From positions 558,001 through 622,000 of the forward strand of contig NZ_JAKFGB010000012.1 in NCBI RefSeq assembly GCF_022267515.1: a stretch of 64,000 nucleotides of DNA, read 5' to 3'. Below the pieces are notes generated by a model, which was given only the letters and a program-made list of their open reading frames with translations, was not told the origin of the DNA and did not search any database. The DNA is from Rubinisphaera margarita (GTDB lineage: Bacteria; Planctomycetota; Planctomycetia; Planctomycetales; Planctomycetaceae). Both the position numbers and the translations under genes were made by a program. Numbering within the stretch: the first letter of the stretch is position 1; each line of letters starts with the position of its first letter. Shown here piece after piece: positions 1-10,775 of the stretch.

Positions 1-1
1 G

Positions 2-1615
<1,614 letters not shown>

Positions 1616-1659
1616 GATGACCTTGCGGGCGTTGTGAACAACGGGAAGGCCGTTTAGCT

Positions 1660-2121
1660 GTGGAATGGTACGCGACGCTCGCTCTCGGAGCTTTCATCGT
1701 TCTGTTCGGTGCTGTTTACGTCATCCGTCACCGCCGGGCGATCTCGTCGTTCGGCCAGGATCCTGATTTCGACGTCAGGCAGCGAGAGTTTCTGGTTGCC
1801 CAGCATCGGCGGCGTCTGCTTACGTCGAGTTTGTTGATCGCCACCGGGCTATTGATTCCAGCGCTTTATTACGCGATGGATCCGCTCCGCAACGTGGTGC
1901 TCTTCACGTTCCTGCTGCTCACTCTTCTGGTCCTCGTCACCGCCATCGGGTTGCTGGCGATCGGGGACATGATGTCGAATCGCTTCCTGCGATCCGACCT
2001 CAATCTCAAGCGAGCCGAGACCGAACTGAAGCGGCGGATGCTCGAAGAAGAACTCGCGAAGCACCAGGAGCATAAGCAGGCGTGGCTGGACGGAAGCTCC
2101 CGCACCAATGGGAAGCCGTAA
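1660..2121 (+). CDS. Small three-helix membrane protein, function unknown
   Basis: A 153-residue protein with a GTG start preceded by GGGAAGG at about 10 bases. Hydrophobic segments lie near residues 5-22, 50-70 and 78-102. They are followed by a charged, probably coiled-coil tail (about 110-145) rich in Glu, Lys and Arg. No family was recognised. It follows the DUF116/prenyl synthase gene by 45 bp, so the two may be co-transcribed. It is convergent with mraY, with 73 bp between the stop codons. Confidence 0.6.
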   Translation: MEWYATLALGAFIVLFGAVYVIRHRRAISSFGQDPDFDVRQREFLVAQHRRRLLTSSLLIATGLLIPALYYAMDPLRNVVLFTFLLLTLLVLVTAIGLLAIGDMMSNRFLRSDLNLKRAETELKRRMLEEELAKHQEHKQAWLDGSSRTNGKP

Positions 2122-2194
2122 GTACTCGTTCTATAGTGAGGCGTCAGCGAGTTACGTCGTCCTCGTTTCGAGTTGGAGCTGGCACGACGGACAT

Positions 2195-3298
2195 CTACAG
2201 AATCTTCAGGCTGGCCAGCGCGGCTACGGCAGCGAGTGCGGCACAGATCCAGAACCGCAGCACGACTTTCACCTCATGATGCCCCGTAAGCACGAAGTGA
2301 TTGTGCAAGGGACTGCAACGGAGGATTCGTCGCCCGCTCAGCCGGTAGGTCGAGATTTGAATCATGACCGAGAGCGTTTCCAGCACGAAGACGCCGGCCA
2401 CGAGGATGAAGAGGATCTCCTGTCGGGCCACGACGGCTGAAAGGCCGAGCAGTGCTCCTGTCGGCAAGGAGCCGGTATCCCCCATGAAGACCGCAGCCGG
2501 GTAGGAGTTGTACCAGAGAAAGCCGAGCATCGCCCCGACCAGAGCTCCGACGACCACCGCCATCTCCCCTGCTCGGGGCATGTAGGGGATCGCCAGGTAT
2601 TCCGCCAGAACCTTATGTCCGGCCAGATAGCAGAAGGCAATCATCGCTGCGCCGGCGAAAATCGTACAGCCACCGGCCAGACCGTCGAGACCGTCGGTCA
2701 GGTTCACGCTGTTCGATGTGCTGACGAGAACCAGAGCCGTCCAGACGATAAATCCGATTCCGATTGGGATCATCCACTGTCCGATCGGCGAAATGATCGG
2801 CGTGCCAAGCGGCAGTTGAGACTGATGATGATACAGCGTCGCCCCGGCCATGAGAGCCAGAATCCATTGAAAGACGAACTTTGTGCGAGCCGAGAGCCCG
2901 TGCTTCTTTGTGCTGAGTTTTGTCCAGTCGTCGAAGGCTCCCAGCATCGCGAAGCTGAGAATCACAAAGATGCTGAGCTGCACGTAATGATTGGTCAGAT
3001 TGCCCCAGATGGCCACCGAGAACAGCGTCGCGGCGACCACGAACAGCCCGCCCATCGTCGGGGTTTCGTTCTTCCCGGCGTGCAGCCGATCGAGTTCGCT
3101 GGAAGCACTCGAAACCCGTTCACGGAAGCGGCTCTTGAGCCAGCGGATGGCAACGGGGCCCAGCAGCACGGCGAGCAGGAATGACGTGAGAGCAGCCAGC
3201 GCGATGCGGAAGGTCGTGTAGATGCGCGACGTTCCGGTGGTGTGACTTTCCACCTGCTGAAAAAATGGCAGCACGTGCTGCAATAACCAGACGACCAT
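2195..3298 (-). CDS. mraY: Phospho-N-acetylmuramoyl-pentapeptide transferase MraY
   Basis: Transfers phospho-MurNAc-pentapeptide from UDP to undecaprenyl phosphate, forming lipid I on the inner face of the cytoplasmic membrane. The 367-residue, roughly ten-helix protein has the family signatures NLTDGLDGLAGG, FMGDTGSLPTGALLG and a C-terminal HNHF where most MraY have HHHFE. The length is normal. The start follows a good GGGAAGAG ribosome site. It stands alone instead of in a murein/division (dcw) cluster. Its presence supports peptidoglycan synthesis in this organism. Confidence 0.95.
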   Translation of the reverse strand: MVVWLLQHVLPFFQQVESHTTGTSRIYTTFRIALAALTSFLLAVLLGPVAIRWLKSRFRERVSSASSELDRLHAGKNETPTMGGLFVVAATLFSVAIWGNLTNHYVQLSIFVILSFAMLGAFDDWTKLSTKKHGLSARTKFVFQWILALMAGATLYHHQSQLPLGTPIISPIGQWMIPIGIGFIVWTALVLVSTSNSVNLTDGLDGLAGGCTIFAGAAMIAFCYLAGHKVLAEYLAIPYMPRAGEMAVVVGALVGAMLGFLWYNSYPAAVFMGDTGSLPTGALLGLSAVVARQEILFILVAGVFVLETLSVMIQISTYRLSGRRILRCSPLHNHFVLTGHHEVKVVLRFWICAALAAVAALASLKIL

Positions 3299-3396
3299 AT
3301 CTCTTCCCTGAGCCGATGTGCATCACGTACTGCGATGCCCCCGTCGAAGAATAGCGAAACGGCGACCCGGTCGCCAAGCTCTACTTTCACGCGGTA

Positions 3397-4407
3397 TTAG
3401 TGGGGACGTTGCTGCTTCATCCGCGGCAGATCCTCGATCAGCTTCGCCATCGCGGTTTCGGCATCGACCGGCGGTGTGAAGCCGAAGTCCCGTTTGGCCT
3501 TTTCGATCGAATACGTGTGCGACTGGCTCAGTTGCAGAGCGACGAATCGCGTCATCGGCGGCTCGGATTTCTTGCGGAGCAGTCGATAGACCGTTTCCAG
3601 AGTCGCTCCGAGCCGATAGGCGGCACTTGCGGAAATTCCCTTTGTAATCGGCTCGATTCCAGCCAGTTTGAGTGTTTCGTTCACCCAGCTCCAGAGATTG
3701 ACCGGTTCTGGATCGTTGATGAAGTACGCCTGCCCGGCGACTGGCGAGTCGAGAGAGAGCCTTTCGGCCGCCTGCCAGTGAGCGGCGGCTGCGTTCTCCA
3801 CGAAAGTCATCGAGATCATGTTTGAGCCATCGCCCACCCGGCGGAGCCGGCCCGATTGGGCCCGCTGCAGGAGTCGCGGGACGAGATGCTGATCACGCGG
3901 TCCCCACACCAGATGCGGCCGCAGCGAACAGGTTGCCACGCCGGCTTCACCGTTTGCCAGAAGAACTTCCCGTTCGGCGAGAGCCTTCGAATGTGGGTAA
4001 TGGCAGAGATAGTATTCGGGATACGGCAACGATTCATCGGCATCGAGATGCGGCTGCCCGTCGAAGATCACGCTGGGGGAACTGGTATAAATCAGCTTTG
4101 AGACGCCGTGGTTCTGGCAGGCGTGAATGACGTTTCGAGTCCCCTGCGTGTTGATCGAGTAATACCTTTCCCACGGTCCCCAGACGCCGGGGATCGCGGC
4201 GACATGATAGACCGTCGAACAGCCTTCACTGGCTTTGCTAACCGCCTCGGCATCGCGGACATCGCCCCGGTGCAGATCGACTCCGAGCTGAGTCAACTCG
4301 GGATACTCGCCCCGCGCGAGCACGCGAACTGTCTCGCCCCGTTCGATCAGCTGTTCGACCAGATACCGCCCGAGGAATCCGCCGCCTCCCGTCACGAGTA
4401 CGCTCAT
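3397..4407 (-). CDS. oleD: NAD(P)-dependent reductase, OleD-like
   Basis: A 336-residue extended short-chain dehydrogenase of the 3-beta-HSD type. The Rossmann motif GGGGFLG lies at the N-terminus and the YxxxK catalytic pair appears as YPHSKALAE. In olefin (ole) pathways OleD reduces the 2-alkyl-3-ketoacid made by OleA to the beta-hydroxy acid used by OleC. The gene overlaps oleC by ATGA (4404-4407), indicating translational coupling, and that neighbour is the main reason for choosing OleD over a generic epimerase. OleA and OleB are not in the window. Confidence 0.8.
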   Translation of the reverse strand: MSVLVTGGGGFLGRYLVEQLIERGETVRVLARGEYPELTQLGVDLHRGDVRDAEAVSKASEGCSTVYHVAAIPGVWGPWERYYSINTQGTRNVIHACQNHGVSKLIYTSSPSVIFDGQPHLDADESLPYPEYYLCHYPHSKALAEREVLLANGEAGVATCSLRPHLVWGPRDQHLVPRLLQRAQSGRLRRVGDGSNMISMTFVENAAAAHWQAAERLSLDSPVAGQAYFINDPEPVNLWSWVNETLKLAGIEPITKGISASAAYRLGATLETVYRLLRKKSEPPMTRFVALQLSQSHTYSIEKAKRDFGFTPPVDAETAMAKLIEDLPRMKQQRPH

Positions 4408-6101
4408 CGGTCCACTCCTCTGGGCTCGCCGGCACTGAGCAGTTTCTGTGAAGTCGCCCAGACAGCGAGTTCTTCCCGATGGATCTTCACGTTGTGTCTT
4501 CGGTCCACGGGGAGCGAGCGATGGAACAGAAACTTCGTAATCGACTCAGTCAATGGATTCGCTCGGCCGAGTTCGCGGAGTTCCTGCAGGAGACGCTGTC
4601 GGCTGGTTGCGTTGTTCGGAAACTGACCCGCTTCCGGTTCGGCGATCAGCACCGGTTCCTGCTGGCCAGCCGGTCCGATACCAACGAGAGCTGTGCGGTA
4701 GATTCGGTCGTGTTGATTGAAAATCGGTTCGCAGCAGACCGGGTACATCGGGCCGGTTGCGGGGGTGACGATATGTGCCTTGCGTCCGCAGAACCAGAGG
4801 CGGCCTTCATCATCGAAGTAGCCCATGTCGCCCATGCGATGCCAGAAGCGATCCCCATCCGGGATCTTGGCCTGCGCGGTTGCCTCCGGACGTTCGTAGT
4901 ATTCACGAGTCGCGGAGGGACTGGAGACGACGATCTCACCGATCGTGCCGGGGGCACAGCCGACGGCATCAGCAAAGTTGGCGATCGGTCCGGGTTGCGG
5001 CTCAATCACGGCGACGTCGACGTGAGGGAACGGAGTCCCCACGCAGGTGCCGCGCCCCTGTGCGGTGAGAGCGGCCGTTTCGTTGAGCACCTGACTGGCC
5101 GAGATCGAACAGACCGGCAGCGCTTCGGTCGCTCCGTACGGCGTGAACATCTCCGCGTCGGATTCCGCACACGACTGCGTCATCTTCTGGAGAACGTGCA
5201 CAGGAACCGGCGCGCCGGCGGAGAGCATCCTCTTTAGACTGGGCAGCTGAATGTTCTTCTCCACGCAGTATCGACCGACCCGATTCCAGAGAGCGGGCGA
5301 GCCGTAGGTCTGCGTGATGCCCTGATTCTCGATCGCTTCGATGATCCGCAGCGGGTTCACATCGGCCGGGCGAGTCGGATCCATATCCGGAATGACCGTC
5401 GTGACACCCATCGCAAGATTGAACAGTGCAAACAGAGGAAACCCCGGCAGATCGATTTCGCCCGGCTGAATCCGATACTGCTGCTGCAGGAGATCAACCT
5501 GGGCATCGAACATGCCATGCTCGTAGACGACCCCTTTCGGCGGGCCGGTGCTGCCACTGGTGAAGATAATGGCTGCCCGGTCAGTCGCTTTGGTTTCGAC
5601 GGGCCGGAATCGATTTCGCCCTTGCTCCAGCAACTCCAGATACGGGATGCCGCCCCATTCCCGTTTTGTGCCCACCGAGACATTAAAGCGAGCCCTGGGA
5701 TAGCGCCCCCGGCGAAGTCTGCGGATCGCGTGAATGATCGGCAGCGCGATGAAGCCGTCCGGTTCGATCTCATCGAGGCAGTCGAAAATTCGCTTCCGGC
5801 CCATACCCGGATCGATCAGAACAACAGTCGCTCCCGTTTTGAAGACGGCGAAGGTCAACGCGATAAACTCGATCCCGGGCCGGACCATGAGCACCAGTTT
5901 ATGCTCCTGCGAGACGCCGAGCTGCTGCAGTCCGGCTGCCAGATCGGATGTTTCCTGGTCGAGCTGAGCGAACGTGAGATGCGTGTAAGCGACGCGGCCG
6001 CGACGGTCACGACTCTCGGGAAAGACGACGCAGCGCTGATGCGGCCACTTCCCGGCGGCTGTGCGGAGGCGATCGGCAATGTTGCAGAGTCGGTCGGTCA
6101 T
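4404..6101 (-). CDS. oleC: AMP-dependent ligase, OleC-like beta-lactone synthetase
   Basis: A 565-residue ANL-superfamily enzyme with the P-loop-like motif FTSGSTGPPKG, the GATEALP nucleotide site and a C-terminal GDMGYFDDEGRLWFCGRKAH hinge. OleC adenylates a 2-alkyl-3-hydroxy acid and closes it to a beta-lactone, the precursor of long-chain olefins. A fatty acyl-CoA ligase would share these motifs, but the overlapping oleD favours the olefin pathway. The preceding gene, fhcC, ends 26 bp upstream on the same strand, so both may lie on one transcript. Confidence 0.8.
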   Translation of the reverse strand: MTDRLCNIADRLRTAAGKWPHQRCVVFPESRDRRGRVAYTHLTFAQLDQETSDLAAGLQQLGVSQEHKLVLMVRPGIEFIALTFAVFKTGATVVLIDPGMGRKRIFDCLDEIEPDGFIALPIIHAIRRLRRGRYPRARFNVSVGTKREWGGIPYLELLEQGRNRFRPVETKATDRAAIIFTSGSTGPPKGVVYEHGMFDAQVDLLQQQYRIQPGEIDLPGFPLFALFNLAMGVTTVIPDMDPTRPADVNPLRIIEAIENQGITQTYGSPALWNRVGRYCVEKNIQLPSLKRMLSAGAPVPVHVLQKMTQSCAESDAEMFTPYGATEALPVCSISASQVLNETAALTAQGRGTCVGTPFPHVDVAVIEPQPGPIANFADAVGCAPGTIGEIVVSSPSATREYYERPEATAQAKIPDGDRFWHRMGDMGYFDDEGRLWFCGRKAHIVTPATGPMYPVCCEPIFNQHDRIYRTALVGIGPAGQQEPVLIAEPEAGQFPNNATSRQRLLQELRELGRANPLTESITKFLFHRSLPVDRRHNVKIHREELAVWATSQKLLSAGEPRGVDR

Positions 6102-6127
6102 CGGGTGTGTGTCGAAAGCTGGAAGGA

Positions 6128-6961
6128 TCAGGAAGCGACGAGGATCTCTGCCCGCTGACCGGCTGTCGCATCGCCCAGATAGCGGACGAACGAAGCGGGA
6201 TCAATCTCAGCAGGATTCGGAAGAAAACCAATCGCACGCAGATGCCGGAAAAGCACACGTGTGAAGACCGGCTGGTAGGTTACGGCCTGGTCGAAGGCGA
6301 CCAGCGTTTCAGCCACCGGTTCCTTGAGCAGCAGAAGGGTGCCCCGCTTCATGCCGATACCGACCGGTCCTGTGACGTCGCCGCAACAGACAATGGTGCC
6401 AGCCAGCATCAAATCGGCGAGATGCTCCCCTGCTCCGCCACCGATGACGACCGTGCCTCGTCGCATGCGGGAGCCGCAGTAGCGCCCAGCGTTCCCTTGA
6501 ACACAAATCTCGCCACCGGTCATGCCGCGAGTCTCTCCGGGCAATTCCGCTCCGAGATAATCCCCGGCGTTTCCTTCCACGAGAATCCGTCCGCCGCTCA
6601 TGCCGCGTCCCAATGCGTCGGCGACGTTGCCTGTTACCCGGATCGCCCCACCAGTCATCGCTTCGCCGACGCAGTCGCCCGCTGAACCAGCCAGATGCAA
6701 TTCCCCACGTTGCCAGTTGCGGCCGAGTCCATGAATGTTACTCAGGTCGCCATGGAAGGTGACTTGAACGGACTCGGCTTCGTCAGATCCCGAGGAGATC
6801 TCAAAAATCTGATCGAGCGACAACGTCTTTCTGCCACTGCGAATTCCGCAGGCGCGGATGTCGTCGAGCTGACCTTCGACCAGCATCGAGCTCAGCTCTG
6901 CGGGCAACTCACAGGCGTGAGAGAAATCGGCTCGCCGGGATAGCTGGAATGATCGGGGCAT
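6128..6961 (-). CDS. fhcC: Formyltransferase/hydrolase complex subunit C (FhcC, FwdC-like)
   Basis: A 277-residue protein dominated by right-handed beta-helix repeats of the type GxxGxxMxGGxIxVxGNxG (about residues 95-230), typical of subunit C of formylmethanofuran dehydrogenase and of the bacterial Fhc complex. Fhc acts in tetrahydromethanopterin-linked C1 oxidation to formate, known from methylotrophs and planctomycetes. The other fhc subunits are not adjacent. It is the first gene of a leftward block with oleC and oleD and is divergent from the CelD-like gene. Confidence 0.85.
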   Translation of the reverse strand: MPRSFQLSRRADFSHACELPAELSSMLVEGQLDDIRACGIRSGRKTLSLDQIFEISSGSDEAESVQVTFHGDLSNIHGLGRNWQRGELHLAGSAGDCVGEAMTGGAIRVTGNVADALGRGMSGGRILVEGNAGDYLGAELPGETRGMTGGEICVQGNAGRYCGSRMRRGTVVIGGGAGEHLADLMLAGTIVCCGDVTGPVGIGMKRGTLLLLKEPVAETLVAFDQAVTYQPVFTRVLFRHLRAIGFLPNPAEIDPASFVRYLGDATAGQRAEILVAS

Positions 6962-7234
6962 GGATCGTGTTTACGAATGACAACGAGTTCTGAACAGCCG
7001 ATGGGGACAAACCTCGACACGGCTTCGCTGATGTTGCCGGAATACCACATCGCTGATGGCTCGACAACTTCTGGAGGTCTGCGTTGACCGGGGTGGAAAC
7101 GTAGTCTGGGAAAAGAGTTACGACTCTACCGGCGAGGTTTTTCCGGGTGCGAACTCTTTCGCGGATTGTCGGCGTGAAACCTGCTTCGGATTGTGACAAG
7201 ATCGAACCGAAGTTCCTACCTTTCCGAGGTGCAG

Positions 7235-8419
7235 ATGTTTCAAGTCTTCGAAATCAACTCCATCGCCGAACTGCAGCCGTATCGTCTGGTGTGGCAGGAA
7301 TTATGGATGAGAGGACGCCAGCAGCGTTTTCAGATGACGCTCGACTGGCTCGAAGCCTACTGGCAGGCCCGTTCCGACGATCGTGAACTGAAAGTGCTTT
7401 TCGCTGTTCTGGGTAACAAGGTCATCGGCATTCTCCCGCTGGTCGTTAAGCAATCTGCGACACGACTCGGGCCGGTTCGAGTGTTGACGTACCCGCTGGA
7501 TAATCTCGGCAACTGGTACGGACCGATCGGTCCCAATTCGGCTGCCACGCTCGCGGCCTGTCTGCGGTATCTTTCCGGCAACAGGCAGGGCTGGGACCTG
7601 CTCGATCTTCCGTACATCGACCGCGATCGAGTCGACCTGGCACGGACCGCGACTTCGATGCGGAACATCGGCTGGAAACCTGTTGAACGGGCCTGGAACC
7701 AGGTCGCAGGGATCGAGTTCGAGGGAACCTGGGAGGAATTCCTTGGCCGCAAACGCTCCGAGGTTCGGGAGGCGGTTGATGCAGCCGACGCCGATTGTCG
7801 AGATCGGGGATTGCTGCGATTCGAGCACGCCCGATCCGATGCTGACGATCCCACCTCGCAGGAAAACACCGAACGTCTTCTGCAGCGCTGTCTGAAGCTG
7901 GCCGATGAGGATTCCCGAGACGTCCTGCATTCGACGTCGCTGCAGGCTGCTGAGCGGGACTGTCTGGATGTTGGAGTCCTGACGCTCGATGGCCAGCCGG
8001 TCGCGGGGGCAGTCAGCCTGATGCATCGGGACGGACTCGAAGTGGTCAGCCTGTTTGCGGAAGACATTGCGGGCATCCCCCGGCACTCGCTGCTCTCGGT
8101 TTTGATGCAGCATCTGCTGAAGGCGTCGTGCGGGCTGGGAGACAGCGCCGTCGAGATTCGCATGGTCGATCGCGATGTCGAGCAGGCCGCGAAATTGTGG
8201 TCGAATCATCAGCTGCGAAGCTACCGCTATACGACCTGCCCTCTTTCGCATGTGCGAGCGGCGCTGCTGGTGAACTATCACGCGGTCCGCGCACCGCGGT
8301 TGAAGTTCACGCCGCAACGCAGGGCGACGGTCGCTTCTCGACCGAAGCTGAAAAGTGCACCTCCCGCATCTGAGAAGGCCCCGGTTTCGGCGGGGCCTGG
8401 GCTGCGAATCTACCGCTGA
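7235..8419 (+). CDS. CelD/BcsL-type GNAT acyltransferase
   Basis: A 394-residue protein of the CelD/FemAB-like acetyltransferase group, with two GNAT-like halves; the central block (about residues 150-310) carries the acyltransferase core. Such proteins are often linked to polysaccharide or cell-envelope modification; the substrate here is unknown. The ATG at 7235 is preferred over the GTG at 7193 because GAGG sits 5 bases upstream and homologues start close to this point. The last 50 residues are basic and Pro/Ala-rich. A 7-bp inverted repeat (8453-8475) follows the stop but lacks a T-tract. Confidence 0.7.
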   Translation: MFQVFEINSIAELQPYRLVWQELWMRGRQQRFQMTLDWLEAYWQARSDDRELKVLFAVLGNKVIGILPLVVKQSATRLGPVRVLTYPLDNLGNWYGPIGPNSAATLAACLRYLSGNRQGWDLLDLPYIDRDRVDLARTATSMRNIGWKPVERAWNQVAGIEFEGTWEEFLGRKRSEVREAVDAADADCRDRGLLRFEHARSDADDPTSQENTERLLQRCLKLADEDSRDVLHSTSLQAAERDCLDVGVLTLDGQPVAGAVSLMHRDGLEVVSLFAEDIAGIPRHSLLSVLMQHLLKASCGLGDSAVEIRMVDRDVEQAAKLWSNHQLRSYRYTTCPLSHVRAALLVNYHAVRAPRLKFTPQRRATVASRPKLKSAPPASEKAPVSAGPGLRIYR

Positions 8420-8592
8420 TCTCCATTTCGCTGCAGTTCGCGGACTTGGTGCAATCTCGTGAATTTCGCGAGATTCACCTGACGGCTGGTATCGGGATTG
8501 CTATCCTTCCTGCTGCGAGGGTGGATCCACCGTAGACGATCCGCTCGCAGAGGAACCCGAATAAGGAAAAGTCAGGTCAGGAGTTATCAGGT

Positions 8593-9207
8593 ATGATTAA
8601 ATCTTTCGCTATGAGAGCTTTTGCGGTTTTTGCTTGTGCAGCAGCATTTTGCGTGGCTCCCGCCGTCGGCCAGGCTGCCGATCCCCAGGCTCCCGAACAG
8701 TTTTTCGTGAAGCTCGAAACCTCCGTTGGTGATGTTGTCATCGAGGTCAATCGTGCCTGGGCACCTATTGGAGCTGACCATTTTTACAAAGGTGTGAAGG
8801 AAGGTTTTTACAACGACGTCCGCTTTTTCCGCGTCGTGCCGGAATTCATCGTCCAGTTCGGAATTAATGGCGATCCGGAAACTCAGGCCAAGTGGGATCA
8901 GGAAGTCCTGAAGGACGATCCCGTCACGCAGAAGAACGTTCGCGGCACTCTGACCTACGCAACCGCCGGTCCGAACACCCGCACCACTCAGCTGTTCATC
9001 AATCTGGGCGAAAACACGTTCCTGGATGGACAGGGCTTCTCGCCATTCGGACGTGTCGTGTCCGGCATGGAGAATGTCGACAAGATCAACGCTGAGTACG
9101 GCGAAAAGCCGCGTCAGGATTACATCGAACAGCTCGGTAACCGGTACCTCAACGAGTACTTCCCGAAGCTCGACTACATCAAGAAGGCTTCGATCGTCGA
9201 ACGCTAA
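8593..9207 (+). CDS. Secreted cyclophilin-type peptidyl-prolyl isomerase
   Basis: A 204-residue protein. Residues 1-28 are a signal peptide ending AVGQA-A; the rest is a cyclophilin domain with FFRVVPEFIVQFG, TTQLFINLGEN and FSPFGRVVSGM. It should catalyse proline cis-trans isomerisation in periplasm-like or outer compartments. GGAG lies about 10 bases upstream of the ATG. The 5' leader can form a nested stem (CTGCGAG 8513-8519 with CTCGCAG 8544-8550 around a GTGGATCCAC palindrome). It is monocistronic, closed by the terminator at 9232. Confidence 0.92.
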   Translation: MIKSFAMRAFAVFACAAAFCVAPAVGQAADPQAPEQFFVKLETSVGDVVIEVNRAWAPIGADHFYKGVKEGFYNDVRFFRVVPEFIVQFGINGDPETQAKWDQEVLKDDPVTQKNVRGTLTYATAGPNTRTTQLFINLGENTFLDGQGFSPFGRVVSGMENVDKINAEYGEKPRQDYIEQLGNRYLNEYFPKLDYIKKASIVER

Positions 9208-9231
9208 GCCGACTTGAGTGCAACACTGCAA

Positions 9232-9266
9232 CGGGAGAACGTCTTCGAGATATTCTCCCGTTTTTT
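9232..9266 (+). terminator. Intrinsic terminator of the cyclophilin gene
   Basis: CGGGAGAA (9232-9239) pairs with TTCTCCCG (9253-9260) and six T residues follow directly. It lies 24 bp after the cyclophilin stop codon. Confidence 0.9.
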
Positions 9267-9422
9267 CTTAACCTGAAGCAGCATTTCGACTTGGTGAGCG
9301 TGACCGATGGAAATCGTCCGCTGCAGCCGGAATTTCCTCTTGCAGCGAACGCAAAATTCTGAGATTTTCCGATCTCGCCGAGGACAATTGCCGATCAATA
9401 TCCTCAGCTTCACTTTGAAGAA

Positions 9423-9607
9423 TTCCCGTATCGCTCCCCAGATTCCGTCGGAGGTGCCAACCCTTTAGCGAGGGTCCGAATCAATTACGAGTGAGTGCTG
9501 GACACTACTCGATTCGCACCCTTCTCGCAGCGACTCCACCGTCGCAAATCGGGAGGTTACGGTTATTCGCCTCGTTAACACTTCGGTGTACGAGGCTTTT
9601 TTTATGC
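9423..9607 (+). ncRNA. Candidate structured small RNA, rod-shaped (possibly 6S-like)
   Basis: No plausible gene lies here, yet the sequence folds on itself as a long interrupted rod. CCCG (9425) pairs with CGGG (9550), GATT (9441) with AATC (9547), GGAG with CTCC, GCGA with TCGC. GGGTCCGAATC (9472-9482) pairs with GATTCGCACCC (9511-9521) with one mismatch, and GAGTGAGTG pairs with CACTACTC around a CTGGA loop. A second hairpin (GCCTCGT/ACGAGGC, loop TTCG, 9569-9597) followed by seven T residues looks like its own terminator. The size, about 185 nt, and the shape resemble 6S RNA, but no conserved 6S sequence was identified. The pairing was found by eye. Confidence 0.4.
9569..9603 (+). terminator. 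Intrinsic terminator with UUCG loop
   Basis: GCCTCGT(TA)ACAC-TTCG-GTGT-ACGAGGC folds with a two-base bulge and is followed by TTTTTTT. No CDS ends nearby on the plus strand after the cyclophilin terminator, so it implies a separate transcript (the candidate RNA at 9423). Confidence 0.75.
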
Positions 9608-9733
9608 GCTCGTTGTAACCCCGTTTCCGGAGTCACGTTGACCTCGGTTATGGGACAGGAATAGACTTCCCTCAGACGGTGAGGTTGTTGTTCGGGTGAT
9701 CTCTGGATCGCCCTGGGACAGGAACGCGAGTTT

Positions 9734-9775
9734 CCCCCTCACCCCCACCCTTTCCCTCAGGCGGGCGAGGGGATT
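9734..9775. repeat. Dispersed CCCTCACCCCC / GGCGGGCGAGGGG-type intergenic repeat
   Basis: A C-rich arm with CCCCTC (9735-9740) is followed by GAGGGG (9767-9772). This block resembles a family of intergenic repeats that is common in planctomycetes and some proteobacteria and often yields spurious reading frames. It sits just upstream of the vWA gene. The surrounding 9608-9803 shows no gene. Confidence 0.5.
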
Positions 9776-9803
9776 GTGGTGATCTTCCGCTCTTCTTATT
9801 CGC

Positions 9804-10775
9804 ATGTATTCCCATCAGCTTCATCACGATCGATTCTGGACGTCGCCGGTGGCGTTTGTGGGATCGTTGTGCGTGCATGCTCTGCTGGCGTGGCTGATCA
9901 TTACGAACCTCAACAGCTGTGGAAAGAAGGGCGACTTCGGTTCTGCTGAAGTTTACCGGGAAGTCGGGATTCGTTACGAAACGCCGCAGCCGGAGACTCC
10001 TCAGGACGAGCCGACACCCGAAACCGAAGTGACTGCTCCCGATCTTCCCGCGTTACCGGATCTTCCTGAGTCGATGGCGGATGCACCGCTGACGGAACTC
10101 CCCGATCTAAGTCCGCAAACTTTGATCGGTCCAGGGCCATCGCAGAGCGCGATGCCAAGGACCGAGACTTCCCAGGCGATTGCAGACGCGATTCCAGCCC
10201 CCGCTCCAGAAGCGACGGCAGGGATTCCGAGTACGACAAAGTTCTTCGATATCGCCACCCAGGGCCGAGTGCTGCTGTACGTGATTGACTGCTCAGGCAG
10301 CATGAGCAGGAATAACTCCTTCCGGCAGGCCAAGTCGGAACTGATGGCCAGTCTGCAGCGGCTGGATGGCAGCCATAAGTTTCAGATCATCTTCTACAAC
10401 GACGGCATGTTCGAATTCCGCGATAATCGCGGCCAGCCCGAGGTTCATTGGGCGACCGCTGCGAATATGTCGCGAGCACAGAGCTTCATCAGTGAAATGG
10501 ATAACAGCGGCGGGACCGCCCACTTCCCTGCCCTGACGAAGGCGCTCTCGTATTCCCCGGAAGTGATTTTCTTCCTGACCGACGCGGCTGAGCCCGCGAT
10601 GTCGGCGAAAGAACTCGATGAGGTTCGTCGGAAGAACAACGGGCGGGCGGCGATCCATTGCATCGAATTTGGCATCCAGCCGACCGATCTGAAGCTGCCC
10701 AACTTCCTGCAGAAACTGGCCGCACAGAATGGCGGCACATACCGCTATCGAGATACCAACGAGTTCGGCCGCTGA
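9804..10775 (+). CDS. Membrane-anchored von Willebrand factor A protein
   Basis: A 323-residue protein. An N-terminal membrane helix (about residues 13-36) is followed by a Pro/Glu-rich linker (about 50-145) and a vWA domain (about 150-323) with the MIDAS motif DCSGS. The start and domain order suit an anchored, metal-dependent protein-interaction module facing outward. The specific role is unknown. The stop TGA shares its A with the ATG of the lspA gene (TGATG), which suggests coupling. Confidence 0.75.
   Translation: MYSHQLHHDRFWTSPVAFVGSLCVHALLAWLIITNLNSCGKKGDFGSAEVYREVGIRYETPQPETPQDEPTPETEVTAPDLPALPDLPESMADAPLTELPDLSPQTLIGPGPSQSAMPRTETSQAIADAIPAPAPEATAGIPSTTKFFDIATQGRVLLYVIDCSGSMSRNNSFRQAKSELMASLQRLDGSHKFQIIFYNDGMFEFRDNRGQPEVHWATAANMSRAQSFISEMDNSGGTAHFPALTKALSYSPEVIFFLTDAAEPAMSAKELDEVRRKNNGRAAIHCIEFGIQPTDLKLPNFLQKLAAQNGGTYRYRDTNEFGR

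Noticed and set aside
9602..9878. Minus-strand frame containing NPLARLRERVGVRG
   Set aside because: This is the typical false translation of a dispersed intergenic repeat.
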